From contig JALBYF010000041.1 in assembly GCA_023212725.1 (NCBI GenBank), forward strand, positions 1 to 64,000: a DNA stretch of 64,000 nucleotides. Reading direction: 5' to 3'. This document shows, in pieces, positions 8,818 to 20,081 of this stretch. Under the pieces are notes generated by a model that searched no databases, had not been told where the DNA came from, and saw nothing but the letters and a program-made list of their open reading frames with translations. Position numbers and translations under genes: made by a program. How positions within the stretch are numbered: the stretch's first letter is position 1; every line of letters begins with the position of its first letter. This stretch comes from Tranzscheliella williamsii (taxonomy: Eukaryota > Basidiomycota > Ustilaginomycetes > Ustilaginales > Ustilaginaceae).

Positions 8818-11800
8818 CTAGGCACTGGCAGCGGGGGTGGACGAGGTGAGGAGGCCGGCGATGTGCTTGTAGAAGTCGACGTGGCTGGCCGAGGAGCCGT
8901 TGGCATAGATGAAGCTGGCGGCGACGCGCGCGGCGAACGCGGAGCGTGCGTAGGCCTCGGGGATGCGCGCGATGAGCGTGTCCAGCCCGATCTTCTTGAT
9001 CAGCGTCGCCGGGAAGACCTGCGCCAACACCGCCGAGCGCAGCTGCGCGTTGGAAAAGAGGTCCGTCGCCTCAAGCTCCTCCGACAGCTTGTTGAGCGTC
9101 GTGCTCAGCTCGGTCGAGATCGTGCTCCGTGGCTTGCCCGTCTCGGCGTTCTCGCGCCAGATCGCCTCGAACTCGGCCGCCGCGTTCCGGCTGATGATGG
9201 TCTGGATATCCCGCACATACGAGAGGTAGAAGTTGGTTGGCTTACCGTTCTTGAACAGCATCGACTCGACGTACTCTTCGTCGAGCAGCGACAGCCCGCA
9301 CAGAACCTCGAGCGACGACGAGGTGACGCCTCCCTTGTTGGCCGAAGCGTCAGGGTAGAGAATGACGCCTCGCTTCTCCAGCTCCAGCCGTGCCTGCCGC
9401 GTAATGAACAGGTTGGCACCCTCGACAATATACTTGAAGTGCGGCTTGCCATCCTGGTCGAAGAGCTGCTTCACGTTGGAGATGTTGATCGCCTCGGGTC
9501 GTCCACCGCAGGGCACGAAGAGATCCGCCTTGAATCGCAAGTGCGCCGTGTTTCGGAAGGCGACGCCGTCGGGGACAATCTCGCCTGTCGGCAGCTTCAC
9601 GTCGTTCTCCTCGACAAGAACACGGTAGCCCTGCGCGCTGAGCTTCGAAGCGTCAAACTCGCCAATCATGCGTCGAGCTTTGGCCAGTCGTACCAGCTCC
9701 TGTCGGTTGAGACCTTGCGGATCGTAAATCACACCGCTGCCGTCAATAATGGCGACCGTCTTGTCGACAGACAGGAGGATCTCGTTCGAGCCGAGATCTC
9801 CATCGGGACCACCGGTCTGCACCTTGGTCACCTCTGCCTCCTTGAGGCCGAGCATCCGGTAGATGCCGATAATATACTGGCGGACCGAGAGTGAGGTCAT
9901 ACCCCACACGTCGTGCGGAACACCGCCAAGGGTGGCCGCCGTCTTGCCGGTGGTGAAGGACTTCCACCAGGGCGCGCCGCGGGAGCGTGCATGTTCGGCG
10001 GCAGAGTCCATCAGATCGGCAGTACCCTCGTCGGGTCCGAGGAAGAGGATCTCTTCCTTGCCGAGCAGATCTACGATCTCCTCCTTGACACCGGGCGTCT
10101 GACCCTTGATCAAGAGATCTAGGATGGCGTCGACATACTTTTCGAACGCCAGCTTGGGGTTGGCATCCAGCGTTGGCAGGATGGTGCCCTTTGCGCCTCC
10201 CTCGGGGATCTCCTTGTTCTTGAGATGCTGGGTGGAGGCGAGGGCATAATTCTCGTCAAACAGCGTTCGTTGGTTGATCGAGTAGTTTTCGCGGTTTCGA
10301 GATCGAACGATACGGATACCACCGCGGGCGACGTCTCGGAATCGGACATGGAAACCACGGAACTCGGCGCCGACCACAAAAATAATTCCGTACGGCTTGA
10401 CGGGATACTCCACCTCAGGCAAAAAGCCTGGGTCGAGGCGGAACGAAAGAGCGACCTTGGTGGGTGTGTAGAAGTTGGTCTTCAGGACCGCCTTGTTGAA
10501 GAAGAGGAACGCTTCCAGGACCTGACGCTCATGCGTATTGCTGGCGGCCTTGCGGATGCGGTCGTACATCTGGTTGTCGTCTAGGACTTCCTCTTTGACG
10601 AGACGCTGGTACGAGAGCGTGGGTACGAGCTCTTGGTCCTCAGCTCCGCCGGGGTAGTGGATATTGGCAAAGTGGACGTACAAGAGCCTGATCAGGGTAG
10701 GGTGGTTCTCGATGACCTCTTGGATAGACTGTCGTGTAAAGGTCTCCTCTCGGAATCGCAGCTTGATCTCGTTGAGGATAGCAGCTTGCTGAGAGTCGTT
10801 TTCGTTGAGGACGTTTCGGAGCGCCTGATAAGCTTGGCCGAGTCGATTGCAGAAGTGTTGGGCAAACAGCCAGCCGACATAAGCATAGGTGGCCTCCTGT
10901 ACCGCATGCGTGTTCTCCGCCAGAGCCGGCTGGAAGAAGGGGTTATCTGGGAGGACATAGATGAGAGAAGCCTCCTTCATGACTTGGTGGATCGAGTGCT
11001 CGATGGGTGGGCTCTTGGAGGCGGGCAAAGGGTTGAGGTAGATGGAGATGATGGTCACGTTGTTGGAGAACTGCTCGACGTATTTGCGGGACGAGAAGAG
11101 ACCGTAGAAGTGATAGAGATCGGACATGGCGCTGAAGAAGCTGTTGGTGGTGCCCATTCGGTATCCGATGACGATCCTGCGCTCTCTGCTGTTCTCGACC
11201 TCGAACATTTCAATGACAGGACCCTGTCGTCGCAGAACTTCGTCCATGATGCTCTGATAGATATCCAGCGTGTTGTCGCTAGCCTTGGTCAGGAAGACCT
11301 TGTCCGATACCGCCCTGATGTCGGCGTACTCGGGAGAATCCGGGGCGGGCCGAGGCTCCACAAAGTTGCACTGAGCCAGAAAGTAGCAACGGAGCTGCTG
11401 CTTGGACAGCGCCGATACAGAACCAGCGGATCGGTAGGTCTCCAGACGGAAGGCCTTGTCGACGGAAGACTTGTCGAGGTAATTTGCATCAATTCGTCGC
11501 TCCCACTGAGGACCATCGACGTGCGATTTGCCGGCCTGGGAAGAGTGGATAAAGACAGCACCGGAGTCGGACTCCTTTTCGAGATCAATGTCAAGACTGC
11601 TTGAGTGCTTGGTGTAAGCCATGATCTTGGCACCGAAAAGGGCCAAGACATGGTCTGCGATTGTCTCTACGTTTTCGAGAGCAAAGTAGGTGTCAGCGAT
11701 GCCGAGATTTCTGTGAGGGCCAAAGAGAACAGAGCGAGGCGGAGAAAGGTCAGAATTGGGCCTGAACGAGCGGGGCGCCAGTTGGCGGGTGAGCGAAGGG

Positions 11801-12083
11801 GTTGTACTTACTGGTAGAACCAGTCGACTTCGGCGTCGACGAGATCTGGAGGGATGAAGCCTTTGTGGGAAAGCATTTGCTTGACCTGTGTAGCCTGTTC
11901 GGCCTTGCCCTCAAAGACGGTATCCGTGTAGCCGGCATTGTTGGCAATGATATGGTCGACCGGGGTATGGGTACCGCTTCGAGGCGCGGAGCCAGATACG
12001 TTGAGCAAGGCCGACTTGACCTTGGACATTTCGTCCAGCGAAGACGGAGGCATCTTGGTGGACTGGTCTACAGACGGGGCCAT
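8818..12083 (-). CDS. GDH2: NAD-specific glutamate dehydrogenase
   Basis: Two exons on the minus strand, 12083-11812 and 11710-8818, encode 1054 aa, close to yeast Gdh2. The 101-nt intron has a GTAAGT donor and CACAG acceptor and joins ...DWFYQ to NLGIADTYFA in frame. The enzyme deaminates glutamate to 2-oxoglutarate and ammonium with NAD+ as acceptor, linking nitrogen catabolism to the TCA cycle. The GGAKGT segment near residue 597 matches the catalytic-lysine region of the dehydrogenase core. DGDLGSNEIL and VAIIDGSG follow in the nucleotide-binding half, and a long N-terminal regulatory region is typical of the large GDH class. It is transcribed convergently with the arrestin gene, 211 bp apart. 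Confidence 0.95.
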
Positions 12084-15000
12084 AACGAGCAGAGTGGGAC
12101 GCTAGCAACCTCAGACGGGCGAGACGAGGCAACGCTCGAGACGGACTGTGGGGAGGGAATAAGCTACGGAAGCGCTTCAGCGAAAAGAGCAGCTAAAGCG
12201 TAGAGGTAGAGAGCTGGAAGAGGAGGTGGAGGCGAGAGTAGAGTATCTTAGCCGGCGCACCAAAGACGGAAGGTGACAGACGAGTCGAACAGAGGATGAT
12301 TCTGGAGAGAGAAGGTTGGACTATGGCGCTGAATGGGCTGTAGATCGAGTATATATAAATGATGCTCAGATGGGTGTAAGGACGTGGGAAGAGGGCAGTC
12401 GCCATGAAGATGGGACCAACAGAGGGAGAAGGGCGCAGCTGCCGTAGCGCGGTTGTGATGGTTCGGCCTCTTTTTCGCATTGGGCAGCCATAATTTTGGA
12501 GAATTGCGTACTAGAGCTGTAGTAACTATCACTGTGGGGCAGCAGCCAAATCAACGGCGACGTGTGGAGAGAATGCGAAAGCTACGTGTCCAAGCATCTC
12601 GAATTTCTCTTCTTACACTGAGCCGACGCAAAAGCCACCTGCGTCGCTCCAGAAGAAGAGTGTGAGTGGATCTCGCCAACCACAATCCTACCTTTCGGCG
12701 TGGTCAAGCTCGAAGGATCATCAGGCACCGCCCGCCGCCAACGCTGTTGTTCTTTCGCCGAGGCAAGCACACCCATCTGCCAATGCCTCATCCGTCGCAG
12801 CCAGGGCGGGTCTTGATGGAATCCATCGCTTGTGGCTCAGAGATAAGAAGGACTTGGTGTGCACAGCGATAAGCGCAAACCGAGGGACAGGAATGCGAGG
12901 TTCCAAGCTGATGATCTGCGGACTTGTAACCCTACGCTCACCGCTCTTACTTTGAGCTGGCTAGTTCGAGGAGGGGCAAACCGTACGCAAATGAAAGGAG
13001 TGGGACACGAGACCTCACAGCCGAGAGCACCATTTTTTGGACGTAAGGGCAAGTCCAGTCAGAAAATGTGGCCGCTTGGGTGAGTGTTGTTTGGTGTTGG
13101 CCGCTGGAACGCGCCCTGAGCCTAGCTGGCGCTTGAGCTGGACCCTGAACCCGTTAAATGCGAGAAGTCACCATAGATTCTTCGGCTCAGGTACCCACTC
13201 CCCGTTTGCAGTCTGTTATCGAGAGTGTCAAGGTTTTCCTTCCTGCCTCGTCGGAGGCGTCTGCGCCCGGTGGCAATGGCTTCGAGTCTCGTCAGCGCGG
13301 CCTATACGGAGCAAGCGTTGGACTGCCCTTGGCCCACATTCGAAAGACAGGGTGTCCAGGCTAAGTAGCCACTAGCACTGTGATTGCGTAGGGAGGAAGC
13401 AACGCGGCGTCATGTGTCCACCGGCTCGAGTCGTGGTTGGTTCTCGCATCTCCATTGGTCGCGCAGAGCAAAGCAGGGGTGGTTTGAAGCTTTGAATAGG
13501 CAAGTGGCCTGACGCGAAAGCGTCTGATTGGGTCGGTCGATTCGAATCGCCCGATCGCGCGCGGCTGCCCTTCCGTCATGACTCAACCGTCCTTGATCCT
13601 GGGCGGAGGTCACCTGATGGAGCTCATCGTCTTCTTGGAATGCCGGCCAGGAATATTCATGGCTCACGATGGCTCTGAACGTGCACCTGAGAGCCAAGCT
13701 TTGGCAGCCACTACGCCGACAGCGGCACGCAGATTCCTCTCGAGTTTGCCGTTAAAGGATCAGCAGGTAGCAGCATCCGACCTCGAACAGGCACACACGC
13801 TGACCGTGGCAGCAGCCTGGCGTGGAGACACTACGTGGACAAAGGGCGACGACAAAAGGGAAGGATGATGACGAGCCACTTGGCACTGCTGTGGGAAGCG
13901 CAAAATTCGAAATGCTCGTCGAATCACACGGCGCACGCACGCTTTCGCCATTTGGCGTCAAGAACAAGTCGAGCTCCCGGGGCTGTAGGGTTGCGTTCGG
14001 AGGATGACTCTGTCTGGAGCGTTCTAGCACGATGCAACCCAGCGTGATTCTTTTCTTGGTACCCCACGTTATGCCCTCCCTAGTCCGTCTTCCCTGTTTT
14101 TGCTTTCGGATCGCCTTTGAACCTTTCAACTACTTTTGCTTTTGCAGAGAATGCATAGCACAAGTGTGAGCCTTCGCCCGCGTCGGCGTCACTGACGGGC
14201 AGCAATGCCCAGAGCCACCAAGCAGAGCGCGGACTGCTGCGCGTGCCGCACGCAGCTGTCACCGGAGAATTACGACCAAGGCTGTGGGGAGAGTGGAGCG
14301 GCTGTCTGCTTGAGCTGTCTGCCGAGGAGCAGATAACCAGCAGGGTTGTTGGCCTGGCAGCGCACGTCGAGCGGGGGTGGAGCAGGGGTGTTCCCTCCTG
14401 CCGCTCTTTTTTCTTTTTCCTAAATTTGGAAGAAGTGCAACTTGAGAGCTTCCAGCGCCAGAAGGAAATCGTCGATCGCGGCTGCGCTTGCTGTGCCGCT
14501 GCTTGAAGAATGTGGTAGTTTGCGTTGTCGGTGCGCACGCCATGAACCGCGCATCGCCTGCTTCGTGGCCATATGACACGACATCTAGGCCTGACGCTTC
14601 CGCTAAGCGGATCACATGAACTTGCACCGGGTGATGCTCGCGTCAGAAGATCCAGTTCTGACGCAGTCAAGGGCCCAACCTCTACGCCCTAATATGTGAG
14701 AGTGGATGCCAAGCAGACCTCGGAGGCTTCCGCTCCAGGCCGTCCTGCCTCCACGGGACGATCCGAGCTGGAGCGCTTCGTCCCGCCGACGATGTGCCGC
14801 AGTCGAAGAGGTACTGCCTCTGCCTGTTCTTGGTCCACCGCGAAACCATCAATGCTTTTCCGCGTGATTTTCCCACCCCATTTTACAAATGAATTGCACA
14901 GACCCAAAAACCGGAGGCGCGAAACTGAGAAAAGTCCGCGAGGCCAGCTCACCATGGCGAGCCATCACCACCTTGAATGTGCGTCTTCGGCACAGCATCC

Positions 15001-15530
15001 GTGGACGGGAAGTCACAAGGCAGCCCCTCTGGTCGGCACTGTAGTCCAGCCGGAAATGCGAGAGTGAGAGCGAGATCGCATCGGAAAACGGCGGCGACGG
15101 CCATGGTCAACTCGAGCTCCCGACGAGCGGCATCGGGGCAATCGGGGCGCGAACCTGCGGCCTGGGTTGGGTGCTAGCGACCAGCAGTTCGCAGAGCGCC
15201 AGACCTTCCGTGCCGGCTGACAGTGTAGTCACGGCCCACGCATGTCCATCTCTGCCCGCACCGCCTCGCCTATCACCGACCGCGCACCAACACCCCGCCT
15301 CTCGTTCCGCTCTCATCTCTGCCGCGACCGCCTGCCGCAGCCAATCCCGCCCGGCCCTTCACCATGTGTTTCGCCGACAATGTGTCTCCCCTCGCTCCCG
15401 GTTCCGTTCACGTCCTGTACATTGCTCTTACGCGTTTGCTGCGCTCTCGACGCCGCTGCGTGCGGGGCGGCTCACAGCTTGGTTCGGTCCGGTCTGTGCT
15501 GCAGTGGGTGTGAGTGGATTGCGCGGCGGG
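12084..15530. other. 3.4-kb stretch with no recognisable gene
   Basis: This is one of the two longest gene-free stretches in the window. Only frames below ~200 codons are present, on both strands, and none shows family resemblance, consistent start sites or coherent splice pairs. The first ~500 bp must contain the GDH2 promoter. A palindrome, CGATTCGAATCG, lies near 13540. No tRNA, 5S, U6 or other known non-coding RNA was recognised by eye. Confidence 0.5.
12349..12360 (-). promoter_or_regulatory. TATA-like element upstream of GDH2
   Basis: Read on the minus strand this is ATTTATATATAC, about 270 bp upstream of the GDH2 ATG. It is the strongest TATA-like string in that promoter. The distance to the true transcription start is not known. 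Confidence 0.35.
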
Positions 15531-16553
15531 CTACATGTCGGCGATGAGTGCCTGGAGCTGGTCGTCGTTGAGGATGGCGAACTGGCCGGACGGGCGGCCG
15601 TCCTTGGCGGTACGCGGGGTGACGGTGGCGAGCTGGATGTTGTGATGGTCTAGCTTCTCCTCCATGACCTGCTTGAGCACGCGCAGACACAGGATCTCGG
15701 CCTCCCGCAGCGTCATGTCCTGAGCAGGCCAACGAGCAACGCGTCAGTGACATGCCACACTGCACCTCGCCGCGCCGCGTACTTACCTTTTTGTACTTAT
15801 CCTGCAGCTCCGACTGCGCACCCTCCGAGCCGCTACCGATCGCCTTGGCGTCGTACCGCACAAACGTCCCCGATGGGTCGGCGTGGAAGCTGTGTACAGC
15901 CGGGTCCAAATCGACGAGTAGGCGAAAGGGATGTGTCAGCAAGTAAGCCGTGGAGAGATGGGAACGGCAGACTTACAGTTGGGGACCCTTCTCGTCGATG
16001 CCGGCGATGAGGAGGGCAACGCCAAAGGGGCGGGACATCATGGCCTGGTCGCCGGCGGTGGACTCGCCGAAGCGGAGTGCCAGGTCGCAGACCGCCTGCG
16101 TGACCGACTCCACCTTGATTTCCTCGTCGTAGGTGAACGCGTGGTTCTGGGACGTGACGCGCGCGTGCTCGATCATGGTACGTGCGTCGGCGGTGAGCCC
16201 GCTCATCGCCGCGCCCAGATGCCGGTCCACCTCCATGATCTTCTCGATCGATGACGACTCCAGCAGCTTCGACTGCACCCGCTTCTCAACCCCGAGCACC
16301 ACCCCCTCCGACGTCGAAATCCCCACCGTCGCCGATCCGAGCTTGATGGCTTCCAGCGCGTACTCGACCTGGAACAACCGACCCTCGGGCGAGAACGTAT
16401 TCACGCCCCGGTCTAGAACAGCGGAACACGCATCGCAAGGGGACGCAACCGCATCAGTCATCCGCCCAGCTCCATCTGCAGGCACACGCGCCCTGACCGA
16501 AGACGACAAACTTCGACAAGAGACTCACCGTATTCTGATCTTGTCAAGAACAT
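15531..16553 (-). CDS. PUP2: 20S proteasome subunit alpha-5
   Basis: Four exons on the minus strand, 16553-16529, 16412-15977, 15889-15787 and 15719-15531, give 250 aa. Exon 1 is only 25 nt and encodes MFLTRSEY plus one base; splicing yields [19 protein letters not shown], the conserved alpha-5 N-terminus that forms the gate region of the 20S core. [17 protein letters not shown] is the alpha-type proteasome signature, and [10 protein letters not shown] and GSGSEGAQ follow in exon 3. All introns are short (116, 87 and 67 nt), have GT-AG ends and preserve phase. Alpha subunits are non-catalytic ring components. The 5' end of the exon 2 frame can be read upstream without splicing, but this replaces the conserved N-terminus and is rejected. 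Confidence 0.96.
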
Positions 16554-17239
16554 GCTTCAAATGTGCTGAGGGAGCTGGCGGACCCGAGACAACCTTCTTC
16601 GTTCGTTCTTCCTAGTCGGTGCGGGAAAGCCAAAGCGCGCGCCTGAGCTATGTTATCGTGCTGATGCGGATGCGAGGCGGTGAGTACGAAGACAATGCTG
16701 ATCAGCAAGAAGCAGGTAGAGGTGGTGTTGGTTTGTGGCCCCGACACGCACGCGCTGGGCCGAAAGTACGCATACCCAAAATTCGATCACTCTGCTCCAC
16801 ATATCCGTCTCCCGCATTTCGCTCCTTTACGCCCAACCTTGTGACAGCAGACCCTCTCCCAGCCATTCCCCGCGTGTGCGAGTGCTTTGCAGACGCAGCC
16901 CGCGCACCGAGAAATTTACTGGCAAAGGAGCGTTTGAGATTTCCTAGAGAAACAATATAGGGGTGGAACAAAGAGCGAACAGCGGCTAGCAGAACTACGG
17001 CGGGAGGCAAGCCGCATCACTTCTACATGCCAGGGTGGAATCGAGAGGAAAACCGGAGATGGTCCTCTTTGTAAGTGTCCATTGGGGGTCCAGGAGTGTC
17101 AAAGATATCCTTGTGGACCAAAGTCAGGGAGAGTAGATGCAGATGCGAACGAAAGGGAGGGGCCGGAACAATGCAAAGGACTAACGACAAAGACAGGAGA
17201 CGGCCAGTCAGGGCCAAGATCACGGCGACAGGATCCAGC
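16554..17239. other. Intergenic region, PUP2 promoter
   Basis: About 690 bp between the PUP2 start and the stop of the upstream minus-strand gene. No coding frame is supported. It should contain the PUP2 promoter and the 3' region of the hydrolase gene; no specific site was identified. Confidence 0.4.
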
Positions 17240-18943
17240 CTACCACTTGCGATCGACGAGCATGCGCCTCGACTCAGAGCTGACATAGCTCTGAGCATCC
17301 CAGGAAGTGTCAATGTCCTTGATCTTGTCGGCGGTGAAAATGATGGGCAGCGCAGTGAAAATGAAAAACAGAAGACCCAACGATCCTGCAAGCAGTCCGA
17401 TCGCTAGCTTCTCGTGCGCCGGGGTGGCAAAAGCCTTCTTTCCTGTCACGTTAGTGTTGTTCTTGTCTCCGGGATTGGTCAAATTGGTCAGATCCGGATA
17501 CCGGATCGTGAGTTCTGCATAGAAGATTTGGTCGAGCGAACTGTTCGCTGAATACATGGCGTAATCCTGATGCGATACATTGGCAATGTAACTGAGGTTG
17601 TGCATTTTCGGGAAACTGCCGGCCAGCTGCGGGAAACCGGAGCTGTTCTGGTACTGAAGCATGAATTGCGAGCCTCGATCCAGATGGTTGGAGCCTTGCC
17701 AGCCGGCCGCACAGTGGGTGTCACCCCTGCCAAAATCCATCAGGCCTAGACCGTAAGCGATCTTGCGATTCAAGAATCGAGCCACGACGGCGGCTTTGTT
17801 GGCCACGACATCCTTTCGAGCATACTTGGTGATCTTGGTCTGGTTGCCTCCCAGTCCATACGGCCACGTATCCCAAGTCTCGGCGTCGGCACAACTAGTG
17901 TTGGTATAAGGTCGTGAATCCTGCAGCCATGCCCAAGAACCGGGATTGCCGATCCAAAAGCGCATGTTGTCATCGTAACTTTTCGTCTTTTTGAGTAAAG
18001 CATAACGTTGTGTGGCTTGACCACCCATGGAGTGACCTGCAATCACAACCTGATTCAGGTTAGGGTAGATGCTTCTGTCGAAGAGCATATCGACCAGGGC
18101 GTCGTAAGCCTCGTAGCTTGTAATGGAATGAGTCAAGTTAGGGCTTCTTGACGGAGAACCGCGTTGCCAACTGGAACCGTGAAAGACGAGTTCATCGGGA
18201 AGAGCGGCACCCGCGGCCATATCGAGCTCGTTGAACATGGCGGGAGCGACAACGAGGAAGGAGTCCATCGTAACGCCGTCCGGGTTACGGTTGGTCACGG
18301 CGACATTACGCGCGTTGAGCATGAGATTGGCGTACTTCCAAACGTCACGAGGCTTTCCTGGAATGACAACGACAGCTCTAAGCACAGAGGCGCGGTCGGC
18401 GACGTTCGAAGAGTAGAAAGGCAGGATGGCGGATTCATTGTACTTGTTCTGCACTGCAAACGTGCGATTCAGAGTGAAGTCCTGAATCTGCGGCAGCCCT
18501 TGCCAGCCTGCCTCGTCAGACCCATTGGCTGCAGCGTTGGCGATGAAGGGGACGTTTGAGTTCCACGAATATTGGGCGTATCCATCATTCGCCGTGATCA
18601 AATTTCCCACAATGCTATCTCCCTGGATATCATCCTTCACATTCGGCAGGGCTTCGGCAGCCGTGGCAGCAGCCAGAGGGTCTGTAATGGCGAGAGAAAC
18701 AATGGAAGTCTGCTGCTCGTTCGATTGGCGCTTAACAAGGGTTGGCAAGAGAGGAACGTCATCGTCGTGTTCCTCAAAGGGACTCTGAATGCGTCGAAGA
18801 CCACGACGATAGGAAGATGGCTCATCATCGGCATCGTATCGGTTCAGCGATGGTGACGAGGCAAACGCCGGCTGGGAGAGTACGAGCACCGCGAGCAGCA
18901 CGAGGCCGCCGAAGCCATTGAGGCATTGCATCGAGCGGACCAT
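17240..18943 (-). CDS. Secreted, C-terminally membrane-anchored alpha/beta-hydrolase-like protein
   Basis: Single exon, 567 aa. An N-terminal hydrophobic stretch ending near AFA-SS reads as a signal peptide. A ~70-residue, acidic and Arg-rich region then ends in a KR dipeptide (LVKRQS) that could be a Kex2-type processing site. The nucleophile-elbow pattern GHSMGG near residue 300, preceded by LNQVVIA, fits the alpha/beta-hydrolase fold. Many N-x-S/T sequons indicate a glycosylated extracytoplasmic domain. A hydrophobic helix at about residues 515-540 (LGLLFFIFTALPIIF) and a short charged tail suggest a type I membrane protein. The substrate is unknown; a Ser/Asp/His hydrolase is plausible, though the Asp and His were not assigned. 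Confidence 0.75.
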   Translation of the reverse strand: MVRSMQCLNGFGGLVLLAVLVLSQPAFASSPSLNRYDADDEPSSYRRGLRRIQSPFEEHDDDVPLLPTLVKRQSNEQQTSIVSLAITDPLAAATAAEALPNVKDDIQGDSIVGNLITANDGYAQYSWNSNVPFIANAAANGSDEAGWQGLPQIQDFTLNRTFAVQNKYNESAILPFYSSNVADRASVLRAVVVIPGKPRDVWKYANLMLNARNVAVTNRNPDGVTMDSFLVVAPAMFNELDMAAGAALPDELVFHGSSWQRGSPSRSPNLTHSITSYEAYDALVDMLFDRSIYPNLNQVVIAGHSMGGQATQRYALLKKTKSYDDNMRFWIGNPGSWAWLQDSRPYTNTSCADAETWDTWPYGLGGNQTKITKYARKDVVANKAAVVARFLNRKIAYGLGLMDFGRGDTHCAAGWQGSNHLDRGSQFMLQYQNSSGFPQLAGSFPKMHNLSYIANVSHQDYAMYSANSSLDQIFYAELTIRYPDLTNLTNPGDKNNTNVTGKKAFATPAHEKLAIGLLAGSLGLLFFIFTALPIIFTADKIKDIDTSWDAQSYVSSESRRMLVDRKW

Positions 18944-20081
18944 GGTGCGTGAGGTAAGGACAACTTTTCGTCGTCGAACCGGGTCGGTTCAGAGAGCGCC
19001 ACGAGCGCGGGACGGGTGCACTGTATAGCAGAGATGATGGTGGGTGAAGCTGGACTCGAGGGTTGCAACAATGTCGGTTGGCGAGAGGAAGGGGTGGCCG
19101 TGAGAGGTAGTGGACGTTGGAGCGAGGTAAGGCGGTGTAACAGGTTAGGTTCGACGTCTGAGAAACAGCGTGAGTGGATGAACAGCTTTTGAGCGATGGG
19201 GAATGTAGATGGCGAAATTCGAGGCAAACGACGTACAACAAGCTGTCAATTCCATACAGCATGTTTCTGTAGGCATTAGAATACGAATAGATGATTATAT
19301 TAATAGGTGTGCTGGGGTCCTGGCTAGTCGCTGCGCTCGGGGATGCAGTTGTAAGTCAGCCCTCAGCACGACTTGTTGCTTCAAGCGCGTCGAATTGAAA
19401 TAGCGGGCTTGCATACAACCTCCGCATGTCGCTGTAGTAGTTCGTATTGCGACAGTAAGGGGCTTATCGAAATCCCACATGCATGTTTCCGGTGTTGAGT
19501 AACGTGGGCATGCCGAGTTGTACCAACCATGCCGATGCCCATAAATCACGCAGCTCAGCGCTGCAGCAGCGCTACGATCCAGCAGAGTTGGGCTGCGCAT
19601 GATCCATCAAGGCGCTCTTCCCGGCATCTGTGCTTAGCTTTGTCGCATGATCGCACGCGTTCGCTGCCGCGTTGCCGCTCTCAGCCAAGCACAGCTTGCC
19701 CAACCAGCGCATCACATCCCGCATGGCTGGCACGCCACCATAGCGCCTTACGATGCCCACTACAGCCTTTTCCCGATCCCCAAGCTGCGCGTCGCCCGAT
19801 CTTTTCTGCCTCGGCGTGCGGCACCGCTTGGTCTGATCGTGGGTAGCAAGTAAGCCTACTGGGTAGCATCAATATGAATTCGGTGAAGTACGTCGGTCAT
19901 GTCTAGACCTACTCCACAGCGCCACAAGCAGTCAACGAGTTCAAACACTCCGTTCACCTGGAGTGCGTACGAGTGATTCTCAGACTGCGAAAAGAAAGGA
20001 CAAAGTGATTGGTTCACAGTTACGCTACAGAGGTGTGAGCAGGACCTTTCCCGCTTGTTACACGAACACGGAACTTCTTCA
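18944..20081. other. Intergenic region, no gene seen
   Basis: About 1.1 kb between the hydrolase start and the stop of the dioxygenase gene. It contains the hydrolase promoter and an AT-rich patch near 19280-19305. Frames up to ~145 codons are present but lack ATG starts or family resemblance. Confidence 0.4.

Noticed and set aside
8740..9894. 384-codon plus-strand frame over GDH2
   Set aside because: It is antisense to a secure GDH2 coding region and has no recognisable domain.
13520..13560. Possible tRNA around a TTCGAA core
   Set aside because: The T-arm stem does not pair properly and no matching anticodon, D-arm or acceptor stem could be built; the core is simply a palindrome.
14080..14670. 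196-codon minus-strand frame in the gene-free block
   Set aside because: It has no ATG at its 5' end, a low-complexity Ser/Arg-rich product and no family resemblance.
15977..16509. Proteasome alpha-5 with an unspliced, longer N-terminus
   Set aside because: The upstream in-frame residues bear no resemblance to any alpha-5 subunit, whereas the 25-nt first exon restores [15 protein letters not shown] exactly.
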